NCBI GenBank assembly: GCA_947296775.1 | Contig: CAMYRF010000019.1 | Location: 1 to 10,033 of the forward strand | Direction of reading: 5' to 3' | From: an uncultured Mycoplasmatota bacterium | GTDB taxonomy: Bacteria; Bacillota_I; Bacilli_A; RF39; UBA660 | DNA length: 10,033 bases | Shown here: piece by piece, positions 1 to 5,718 of the stretch | Position numbering within the stretch: position 1 is the stretch's first letter | Layout: every line of letters starts with the position of its first letter | Translations under genes and position numbers: made by a program | The notes under the pieces: model-generated | Seen by the model: the letters and a program-made list of their open reading frames with translations, nothing else | Told to the model about the DNA's origin: nothing | Databases searched by the model: none

Positions 1-503
1 TGCATAGAATAGATGCTTATACAACTGGGTTATTAATGGTAGCTAAAAATAATAAGGCTCATGATATTTTGGCTTAAGAACTTTCTGAAAAGAAAACTTA
101 TAGAAAATATGTAGCATTAGTATGGGGAGTTATTCCTAATGATACAGGACTTATAGATGCGCCTAATGGTAGATCTTTAAATGCCCGTAAAAAAATGGCG
201 ATCAATCCTGATGGTAAGGAAGCTATTACGCATTTTAAAGTTTTAAAAAGATTTGATGAGGTTACTTTGATCGAATTAAAATTAGAAACTGGTCGTACTC
301 ATCAGATTAGGGTTCATATGGATTATATTGGATATCCGATTGTTAATGATCCTGTTTATGGCAAAAGAAAGCTTATTGATAACTCTGGACAATGTTTGCA
401 TGCAAAAGAGCTAGGTTTTCTTCATCCTAGTAGTGGTGAATATATGCAGTTTGATAGTGAGCTGCCTTTAAAATTTATAAATATAATGAAACATTTTGAA
501 TAG
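1..503 (+). pseudogene. rluD: RluD-family 23S rRNA pseudouridine synthase, 3' part, interrupted by an in-frame stop
   Basis: The reading frame from base 3 gives HRIDAYTTG, the RluA/RluD active-site motif whose Asp is the catalytic nucleophile. It continues through KYVALV, then LETGRTHQIRVHM and the family-typical YIGYP...DPVYG, LHA and LGFLHP blocks, to TAG at 501-503. The enzyme would convert uridines of 23S rRNA to pseudouridine; Bacillus YlyB/RluD is the closest type I can name. The 5' half, including any S4 RNA-binding domain, lies outside the window. Codon 75-77 is TAA, in a stretch (LA-stop-ELSEKK) where relatives carry a charged or polar residue, so a one-base change from AAA, GAA or CAA would explain it. 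Frame and similarity resume at once, so this is a nonsense mutation or a base error, not a frameshift. The ATG at 195 lacks a ribosome binding site and would omit the catalytic Asp, so restart there would not give an active enzyme. Confidence 0.8.
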
Positions 504-507
504 GAGG
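502..507 (+). promoter_or_regulatory. Ribosome binding site deciding the rhomboid start
   Basis: AGGAGG lies six bases before ATG 514 and shares bases with the rluD TAG stop (501-503). It excludes the in-frame TTG at 496 as the start and suggests that rhomboid translation may be coupled to rluD termination. Confidence 0.8.
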
Positions 508-513
508 ATATTT

Positions 514-1653
514 ATGGAAGAAATGGTTACTGATCCTAATGACGAGCTTGTTATGAAATTACTTAGATATTTTATTTCTGAAAAAAACTATACTCCGATT
601 GTAATCAGGGGAGTTCAGGGAGAAATTTGGCTTGAAAATTTAGAAGAAGATTATAAAATTGTAAGAATTGTTTCTAGTTATATTCATAATGATGAACAAT
701 TTGAATTTGATTTATTTAAAACAAGAAAACTGATGAAAATGATAAAGAAAAAGACTCTTTCTTTTAAAATTAATGCGCTTAGTATTTTTGTTAATCTTAA
801 TGATAATGTTAATTTAAATAAATTTGAAGATATTCCTAAAATTGATATTGCGCAAATTAATGAGGAAGATGATTTAAATAAATATAATTTTATTATTGAT
901 ACTTTTCCAGATATTACTAAAGAGATGACTTTCACAGAAAAAGGTGTGGAGTTATTTATGAAGTTAACTGGGGATATTTCAAAAAAGAATGAAGGTGAAG
1001 CGAAGATGAATGAAGAAGTATTTACGATGAAAAGACCTGTTGTGACTTATGCACTTATTGCGATTAATGTTATTATTTATTTTTTAAGTCATATGTTTGG
1101 TGTAGTTGATGATTTTGCGGTTAATAGGTTTATGGTTACGCATGGAGAGTTTTATCGCTTATTTACAGGAATGTTTTTACACGCTAACTTGCTTCATTTA
1201 GCGTTTAACTGTTATGCGATTTATGTTATTGGTATGCAACTTGAGAGTTTCTTAGGTAAAGCTAAATATATTATTGTATATTTACTTAGTGGTTTTGCTG
1301 GAAACTGTTTATCTATATTTATGAGCAGCGGTTATAGTGTTGGAGCTTCTGGAGCCATCTTTGGTCTTCTTGGATCGCTTGTATACTTTGGTTATCATTA
1401 CCGTGTATATTTGGAATCTGTTGTTAAATCGCAAATTATTCCTTTAATTATTCTTAACTTACTTATTGGTATGGCACCTGGAATTGACAATTGGGGACAT
1501 ATTGGCGGTTTAATTGGTGGTGTGTTTGCAACTATGGCTGTAGGTGTTAAATATAAATCTACCAGATTTGAAATGATTAATGGTGCGATATTATATATTA
1601 TATTAGTTGGATTTTTACTTTATGTGACCTTTAGTGGGATGCTTACACAATAA
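514..1653 (+). CDS. Rhomboid-family intramembrane serine protease, GluP-like
   Basis: A 379-residue polytopic membrane protease that would cleave transmembrane segments within the bilayer. Residues 1-174 form a soluble N-terminal domain with an EIWLE stretch resembling that of Bacillus YqgP/GluP. The membrane domain starts with a hydrophobic helix at about 175-196. HANLLHLAFN (223-232) carries the His and Asn equivalent to the oxyanion-site residues of GlpG. GASGAIFG holds the nucleophile Ser279, and NWGHIGG holds catalytic His329. A last hydrophobic helix ends close to the C terminus. Unlike B. subtilis GluP, there is no C-terminal TPR region after the membrane domain. The start at ATG 514 rests on the AGGAGG at 502-507. 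The gene follows rluD directly, with no room for a separate promoter, so it is probably co-transcribed with it. Natural substrates cannot be inferred from the sequence. Confidence 0.92.
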   Translation: MEEMVTDPNDELVMKLLRYFISEKNYTPIVIRGVQGEIWLENLEEDYKIVRIVSSYIHNDEQFEFDLFKTRKLMKMIKKKTLSFKINALSIFVNLNDNVNLNKFEDIPKIDIAQINEEDDLNKYNFIIDTFPDITKEMTFTEKGVELFMKLTGDISKKNEGEAKMNEEVFTMKRPVVTYALIAINVIIYFLSHMFGVVDDFAVNRFMVTHGEFYRLFTGMFLHANLLHLAFNCYAIYVIGMQLESFLGKAKYIIVYLLSGFAGNCLSIFMSSGYSVGASGAIFGLLGSLVYFGYHYRVYLESVVKSQIIPLIILNLLIGMAPGIDNWGHIGGLIGGVFATMAVGVKYKSTRFEMINGAILYIILVGFLLYVTFSGMLTQ

Positions 1654-1678
1654 AAAGCGATTTGTTATCGCTTTTTTT
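1652..1678. terminator. Bidirectional intrinsic terminator between convergent genes
   Basis: AAAAAGCGAT (1652-1661) pairs with ATCGCTTTTT (1667-1676) around a five-base loop, followed by further T. The A-run on one side and T-run on the other make it usable in both directions. It starts inside the rhomboid TAA and covers the last codons and stop of the minus-strand phosphatidyltransferase gene. Confidence 0.85.
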
Positions 1679-2441
1679 GTTTTGTTTTTTCTTTTGGTTG
1701 TATTGTTGTTTCTGAACTGATTATTTCTTTTATTTCATTTAATTCTGATATGCTTGGACATTGCTGGATATATTCTGTTATTTCGGTATATGTAATATCT
1801 TTTTGTTTTTGATTGTTTTTTGTTTTTTGCTTTTGGTTTTCTGCTACTTGATTAGTTGCTTTTATTTTTTCTTCATCATCTTTTGATTTTGATAATTCAT
1901 AATATTCTTTAATGTTTACAACTTCTAAAGCAGCTGTTGTTAATATGCTTAGATGTGTTAGAACTTCAAAAATTATTGAAGATGATAATAACATACTGTA
2001 ACCAGAAATTATGGATATACTAAGTGGCCACATTTTTAATCTGCCACATTGAGTGCTTTTGCCATCACCTTTATGTTCTTTTGTGGATGCTTTAATATTT
2101 ATTAATGCGATTGTACTTTCTAAGGCTAGGGGAACTATCGTTAACGGAATAGAAGGTATTAGTGCTAGTAAAAGCCCGATTGAACACACTTTATCTGAAA
2201 TTTGGTCTAGAAGTTGACCTAGTTTTGTTTGGCCGTTAAATGCTCTTGCAATTTTTCCGTCTAAAAAATCAGTAGATAAGAATGCGGTAGTAGCTAGTAA
2301 AACAAGTGGAATATTTCCTGATATGACAAGAGGCGGGATAACAAGAGGGGCAAACATTCTTGATGTACTTAAAAGATTAGGGATGATTGCTCTTGGATTT
2401 TTTAAATCTTTTATTAATTCTTTTTTATTTGTTTTCATCAT
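1665..2441 (-). CDS. CDP-alcohol phosphatidyltransferase (PgsA-like) with a polar C-terminal tail
   Basis: A 258-residue membrane enzyme of the CDP-alcohol phosphatidyltransferase family, which transfers a phosphatidyl group from CDP-diacylglycerol to an alcohol. The signature DxxDGxxAR-x8-GxxxDxxxD is complete: Asp58, Asp61, Gly62, Ala65, Arg66, Gly75, Asp79 and Asp83. The N-terminal PNLLSTSR and the GDGKSTQ stretch near 125-131 also fit PgsA-type enzymes, so phosphatidylglycerophosphate synthase is the most likely activity, but the acceptor alcohol is not proven. Hydrophobic helices occupy roughly 29-57, 86-116 and 139-175. From about 183 the protein continues as a charged tail rich in Lys, Gln and Glu, with NQKQK twice (202-206, 210-214), which is longer than usual for the family. 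ATG 2441 was chosen because the upstream in-frame GTG at 2450 is itself part of the GAGGTG ribosome binding site. The gene is monocistronic on the minus strand. Confidence 0.88.
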   Translation of the reverse strand: MMKTNKKELIKDLKNPRAIIPNLLSTSRMFAPLVIPPLVISGNIPLVLLATTAFLSTDFLDGKIARAFNGQTKLGQLLDQISDKVCSIGLLLALIPSIPLTIVPLALESTIALINIKASTKEHKGDGKSTQCGRLKMWPLSISIISGYSMLLSSSIIFEVLTHLSILTTAALEVVNIKEYYELSKSKDDEEKIKATNQVAENQKQKTKNNQKQKDITYTEITEYIQQCPSISELNEIKEIISSETTIQPKEKTKQKKR

Positions 2442-2447
2442 ATATCG

Positions 2448-2453
2448 CACCTC
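2448..2453 (-). promoter_or_regulatory. Ribosome binding site for the phosphatidyltransferase gene
   Basis: On the minus strand GAGGTG lies six bases before ATG 2441. A second ATG follows immediately at 2438 and is also possible. The site contains the GTG that would otherwise extend the frame by three codons. Confidence 0.7.
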
Positions 2454-2466
2454 TTTTTTGCCTGTT

Positions 2467-2495
2467 ATTTTAACATATTTTCTATGTAATTACAA
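2467..2495 (-). promoter_or_regulatory. Sigma-A-type promoter for the phosphatidyltransferase gene
   Basis: Minus strand: -35 TTGTAA (2495-2490), a 17-base spacer, -10 TAAAAT (2472-2467), with TG one base before the -10 (extended -10). Predicted transcription start is near 2460, giving a leader of about 20 bases. Confidence 0.75.
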
Positions 2496-2507
2496 GGATG
2501 TGCAAAG

Positions 2508-2536
2508 TTGAATTATATTATGAAGTGTGTTAATAT
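2508..2536 (+). promoter_or_regulatory. Sigma-A-type promoter for galE
   Basis: The -35 is TTGAAT (2508-2513), the spacer is 17 bases and the -10 is TAATAT (2531-2536), with an extended TG before the -10. The -35 lies 12 bases from that of the divergent promoter. Predicted start is near 2543, just ahead of the AGGAG at 2546-2550. Confidence 0.75.
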
Positions 2537-2559
2537 TAAAATATTAGGAGAGTGATAAA

Positions 2560-3558
2560 ATGAAGATACTTGTTACTGGAGGCGCTGGATATATTGGTAG
2601 TCATACGGTTGTTGAATTGTTAGAATCTGGACATGAAGTTGTTATTATTGATGATTTTTCTAATTCTTCTGGGGAAGTCCTTGATAAAATTTCGATGATA
2701 ACGGATAAAGAATTTGTTTTTTATGAAGGTGATGTCTGCGATAAAAATTTTTTAGAAAGTGTTTTTGCGAAAGAAAATATCGATTCAGTTATTCATTTTG
2801 CAGGATATAAAGCAGTTGGCGAATCGGTTGCTAATCCGTTAAAATATTATCGTAATAATATTGATTCTACATTATCTTTACTTGAAGTTATGGATAATAA
2901 TAAAGTTTATAATTTTGTATTTTCTTCTTCTGCTTGTGTTTATGGTGTGCCTGATACATTACCAATGAAAGAAGATTTTCCTTTATCGCCAACAAATCCT
3001 TATGGATATACTAAATTATTTATTGAACAAATTTTAAAAGATTTAAGTCATTCTAATGATAAGTGGAATATTGCATTATTAAGATATTTTAATCCAATTG
3101 GGGCTCATGAAAGTGGATTAATCGGGGAGAATCCTAATGGTGTTCCAAATAATATAATGCCTTATATTATGAGAGTTGCAACTGGACAGTATGATAAAGT
3201 ACATGTTTTTGGTAATGATTATGATACTGAAGATGGTACTGGAGTACGCGATTATATTCATGTTGTTGATTTAGCTAAAGGTCATATTAAGGCAATCGAT
3301 TATTTGAATAGTAATGATGGTCTTAGCATATTTAATTTAGGCACTGGAATAGGACATAGTGTTATGGAGTTGATTAAGATTACTGAAAAGGTAAATGATG
3401 TCGCTGTACCTTATGTCATTGATGAAAGAAGACCTGGCGATATTGATGAGTATTATGCAGATCCTTCTTTAGCTAATGAAAAACTGGGATGGAAAGCTGA
3501 AAAAGATATTGAAGATATGTGCAGAGATGCTTATATTTTTGCTTTTAAAAATAATTAA
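2560..3558 (+). CDS. galE: UDP-glucose 4-epimerase
   Basis: A 332-residue cytoplasmic NAD-dependent short-chain dehydrogenase/reductase that interconverts UDP-glucose and UDP-galactose; some members also use the N-acetyl forms. The Rossmann motif TGGAGYIGSH is at residues 6-15. The FSSSACVYG block places catalytic Ser124 as in E. coli GalE, and YGYTK gives Tyr148 and Lys152 of the catalytic YxxxK. LRYFNPIGAH and GVRDYIHVVDLA are typical GalE blocks, and the length is normal. ATG 2560 has an AGGAG nine bases upstream. The gene has its own promoter and terminator, so it forms a single-gene unit. Its place just before the polysaccharide genes suggests that it supplies UDP-galactose or UDP-GalNAc for the surface polymer. 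Use in the Leloir pathway is equally possible; no galK or galT is in the window. Confidence 0.96.
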   Translation: MKILVTGGAGYIGSHTVVELLESGHEVVIIDDFSNSSGEVLDKISMITDKEFVFYEGDVCDKNFLESVFAKENIDSVIHFAGYKAVGESVANPLKYYRNNIDSTLSLLEVMDNNKVYNFVFSSSACVYGVPDTLPMKEDFPLSPTNPYGYTKLFIEQILKDLSHSNDKWNIALLRYFNPIGAHESGLIGENPNGVPNNIMPYIMRVATGQYDKVHVFGNDYDTEDGTGVRDYIHVVDLAKGHIKAIDYLNSNDGLSIFNLGTGIGHSVMELIKITEKVNDVAVPYVIDERRPGDIDEYYADPSLANEKLGWKAEKDIEDMCRDAYIFAFKNN

Positions 3559-3562
3559 TATT

Positions 3563-3590
3563 GGTAGAATATTCTACCTTTATTTTTTTT
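3563..3590 (+). terminator. Intrinsic terminator after galE
   Basis: The 16-base perfect palindrome GGTAGAATATTCTACC (3563-3578), folding with a four-base loop, is followed by a T-rich run to 3590. It begins four bases after the galE stop. Confidence 0.85.
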
Positions 3591-3630
3591 ATTTTGAATT
3601 ATAATAATAATGTAGTCTGATTTATGTTAT

Positions 3631-3635
3631 AGGAG
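3631..3635 (+). promoter_or_regulatory. Ribosome binding site deciding a TTG start for spoIVB
   Basis: AGGAG abuts the in-frame ATG at 3636 with no spacer, too close for initiation there. The in-frame TTG at 3645 lies nine bases further on, which is normal spacing. Confidence 0.65.
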
Positions 3636-3644
3636 ATGATTTTT

Positions 3645-4637
3645 TTGTTTTTTAAAAATTTTGAAAAAACTGTCATCGTGCTTCTTTTATCATTTTTTAT
3701 TATACCCATAAATGCTTTAGCATATTCTGACAAAGTTATTGTAGGTGGGGAAAATATTGGTATTACTTTAAATTCGAATGGTGTTTTAATTGTTGGTGTT
3801 TATGATGTTGATGGCTCTTCTCCAGCAACTGAGGCAGGTTTAAAGACTGGCGATATTATAACTACTATTAATGATAATAAAGTCAAAAATATTGAAGATA
3901 TGGCGTTGAAAATTAATGATTCTAGTGATGGTACTGTATCTGTTGGATATTTACGCGGTGATAAAGAAAAAACTGCGACTTTAAAATTGTATAAAGATGA
4001 TGATAATGTATATAAAACAGGTCTTTATGTAAAAGATAGTGTTACTGGAATTGGAACTTTGACTTTTATTGATCCTGAAACAAAATTATTTGGAGCTTTA
4101 GGTCATGAAATACAAGAACAGACTACTGGTAAATTATTAGAAATTAAAGATGGTAAAATTTTTGATTCTACGGTTACTGGTGTTATTCCAAGTTCTGATG
4201 GTAGTCCTGGTGAGAAACAAGCTAAGTATGATGCTAACAAAACAACTGGTGATGTAGCTGAAAATACAACTAAAGGAATTTTTGGTACATATACTGATAA
4301 ACTACCTGATAAAGATACTTATAAAGTAGCTAAACCATCGGATATTAAGACTGGTAAAGCCAAAATTTTAACAGTTCTTGATGGGAAAGAAATTAAGGAA
4401 TATGAAATTAACATAACTAAAGTTAATAAGAAAGAACAGGATACTAAAAATTTTGTGTTTGAAATTACCGATAAAAACTTGTTGGAAAAAACCAATGGAA
4501 TTATTCAAGGGATGAGTGGATCACCAATTGTTCAAGGAGATTACATTATTGGTGCGGTAACTCATGTTGTAGTAGATAATCCACATAAAGGTTATGGTAT
4601 ATTTATAACTAATATGTTAGAAGAGGCTGAGGATTAG
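3645..4637 (+). CDS. spoIVB: SpoIVB-type PDZ serine protease (peptidase family S55)
   Basis: A secreted, membrane-associated protease that in Bacillus is made in the forespore, acts in the space between the two spore membranes and cleaves SpoIVFA, so that SpoIVFB can activate sigma-K. With the TTG 3645 start it has 330 residues. A hydrophobic segment (about 9-22) ends in ALA-YS, a signal peptidase I-like site or a signal anchor. A PDZ domain follows (about 34-118), then the S55 protease domain. Catalytic residues read as His154 (GALGHE), Asp276 (ITDKNLL) and Ser291 (GMSGSP). The 15-residue Asp-Ser distance equals that of B. subtilis SpoIVB (D363, S378). The region before the PDZ is about 100 residues shorter than in B. 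subtilis. Neighbours are galE and polysaccharide genes instead of recN and spo0A. No strong sigma-A promoter is visible upstream, which would fit a sporulation sigma factor. Confidence 0.93.
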   Translation: MFFKNFEKTVIVLLLSFFIIPINALAYSDKVIVGGENIGITLNSNGVLIVGVYDVDGSSPATEAGLKTGDIITTINDNKVKNIEDMALKINDSSDGTVSVGYLRGDKEKTATLKLYKDDDNVYKTGLYVKDSVTGIGTLTFIDPETKLFGALGHEIQEQTTGKLLEIKDGKIFDSTVTGVIPSSDGSPGEKQAKYDANKTTGDVAENTTKGIFGTYTDKLPDKDTYKVAKPSDIKTGKAKILTVLDGKEIKEYEINITKVNKKEQDTKNFVFEITDKNLLEKTNGIIQGMSGSPIVQGDYIIGAVTHVVVDNPHKGYGIFITNMLEEAED

Positions 4638-4658
4638 GAATTTAGTTCCTAATCTTTT
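4632..4658 (+). terminator. Intrinsic terminator overlapping the spoIVB stop
   Basis: GATTAGGAA (4632-4640) pairs with TTCCTAATC (4646-4654) around the loop TTTAG, followed by TTTT. The hairpin starts in the last sense codon and contains the TAG stop. The T tract is short, so termination may be partial. Confidence 0.75.
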
Positions 4659-4664
4659 ATTATC

Positions 4665-4693
4665 TTGTAAAATGTTGTTAATTGTTATAAAAT
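4665..4693 (+). promoter_or_regulatory. Sigma-A-type promoter of the first polysaccharide unit
   Basis: The -35 is TTGTAA (4665-4670), the spacer is 17 bases and the -10 is TAAAAT (4688-4693). The predicted start near 4700 lies right at the AGGTGAT ribosome binding site, giving a very short leader. Confidence 0.75.
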
Positions 4694-4699
4694 GATTAT

Positions 4700-4706
4700 A
4701 GGTGAT
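4700..4706 (+). promoter_or_regulatory. Ribosome binding site of the GT2 gene
   Basis: AGGTGAT matches the anti-16S sequence and lies four bases before ATG 4711. The in-frame GTG at 4702 is inside this site and so is not the start. Confidence 0.7.
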
Positions 4707-4710
4707 TTTC

Positions 4711-5691
4711 ATGAAAGATATGGTGAGCATTATTGTACCAGTTTATAATGCAGAGGATAATATTGAAAGACTTTTAAATTGTTTAAGCAATCAAAGCTAT
4801 AAAAATATTGAAATAATAGCTGTTAATGATGGATCTAAGGATAATAGTTTAAAGATTATGAAAAAAATCGCACTTACGGATGATAAAATTAAAGTTTTTG
4901 ACAAAAGTAATGGTGGCGTGTCTTCAGCTAGAAATTTAGGAATTCAAAATGCGACTGGTAAATATTTGATGTTTGTTGATGCAGATGACTTAATTACTAG
5001 TGATGCGGTTGAAAATTGTATTAATAGTGTTTCTGATTTTGATGCTGTACAGTTTTTAATGAATTCTGTTTATAGTGATGGTAGTGTTGGATTATACACT
5101 AATATATATAATGATTATAACGATGGTGAACTTGATTTAAATAAAGTAATAAATTTATTACTTTCTGGTCAAGTTTCGTGTGGTAGTTGTACTTATTTAT
5201 ACAAAACAGATATTATTAAAAATAAGAATTTGTTATTTGATGAAGAATTAGATTATGGTGAAGATTTTTTGTTTGTTTTAAATTATATGCTTAATATTGA
5301 TAGTATTACACTTATCGCAAAGCCATTATATCAATACTGTGAAACTGAAACTAGTTTAACGCGTGGCATTGATAATATGATACGTAATTTAAAAAAAATC
5401 CCTAACTTAAGGAATAAGGTTTTAAAGGTAATTGGTGATAATGAGGAGTATGTTGATTTATATAATATACAACTTTCAAGAAGACTTATTACTTACTATG
5501 CGCATTTTGCTGATGTTTTAAATAGAAAAGAATTTAAAAAAATTATTAAAGATTTAAATAAAACAGAAGTAGAGGTTTTTAAAGAATTTGATAAAAATAG
5601 ATTAGGTAAAGGGGCACGATTGTTTAGGTATTTAAATTTAAATAATCACTTTAATTTATTATATTTATATATGAAAATGATTAATAAATAA
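4711..5691 (+). CDS. Family 2 (GT-A) glycosyltransferase, EpsJ-like type
   Basis: A 326-residue cytoplasmic glycosyltransferase that transfers a sugar from a nucleotide donor to a growing lipid-linked or polysaccharide acceptor. The GT2 N-terminal fold is clear: SIIVPVYNAE (6-15), VNDGS with Asp40, GGVSSARNLG (68-77), and the metal-binding VDADD with Asp90 and Asp92. YGEDFLF (182-188) supplies the acidic acceptor-side motif expected for the catalytic base. The C-terminal third is basic with short hydrophobic stretches and probably lies against the membrane. It is the first gene of a two-gene unit, 27 bases before the flippase, with its own promoter. Donor and linkage cannot be read from the sequence; Bacillus EpsJ and streptococcal capsule GT2 enzymes are comparable in layout. 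Confidence 0.92.
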   Translation: MKDMVSIIVPVYNAEDNIERLLNCLSNQSYKNIEIIAVNDGSKDNSLKIMKKIALTDDKIKVFDKSNGGVSSARNLGIQNATGKYLMFVDADDLITSDAVENCINSVSDFDAVQFLMNSVYSDGSVGLYTNIYNDYNDGELDLNKVINLLLSGQVSCGSCTYLYKTDIIKNKNLLFDEELDYGEDFLFVLNYMLNIDSITLIAKPLYQYCETETSLTRGIDNMIRNLKKIPNLRNKVLKVIGDNEEYVDLYNIQLSRRLITYYAHFADVLNRKEFKKIIKDLNKTEVEVFKEFDKNRLGKGARLFRYLNLNNHFNLLYLYMKMINK

Positions 5692-5718
5692 TGAAATATG
5701 TTTGGATGGTGAATATAA

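Noticed and set aside
75..77. Recoding or reassignment of TAA in rluD
   Set aside because: TAA ends most other genes in the window, and no recoding signal is visible; nonsense mutation or base error is simpler.
496..513. TTG start for the rhomboid gene, six codons upstream of ATG 514
   Set aside because: It would begin before the AGGAGG that precedes ATG 514 and overlap the rluD stop; no ribosome binding site serves it.
684..935. Minus-strand open frame opposite the rhomboid N-terminal domain (and similar ones at 8290-8478, 8975-9166, 9553-9750)
   Set aside because: These are antisense shadows of well-supported genes; none has a recognisable product.
2442..2450. GTG start for the phosphatidyltransferase gene
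   Set aside because: The GTG is the end of the GAGGTG ribosome binding site itself.
2323..2511. Plus-strand open frame opposite the start of the phosphatidyltransferase gene
   Set aside because: It lies almost wholly antisense to a gene with a complete catalytic motif and crosses that gene's promoter.
3600..3605. TATAAT as a -10 box for spoIVB
   Set aside because: No -35 at proper spacing and no extended -10; the upstream bases belong to the galE terminator.
4702..4710. GTG start for the GT2 gene
   Set aside because: The GTG is part of the AGGTGAT ribosome binding site; ATG 4711 follows at normal distance.
5391..5398. A8 run in the GT2 gene (another A8 at the start of the GT4 gene near 9325) as possible phase-variation tracts
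   Set aside because: Runs of this length are common by chance at this base composition, and both reading frames are intact.
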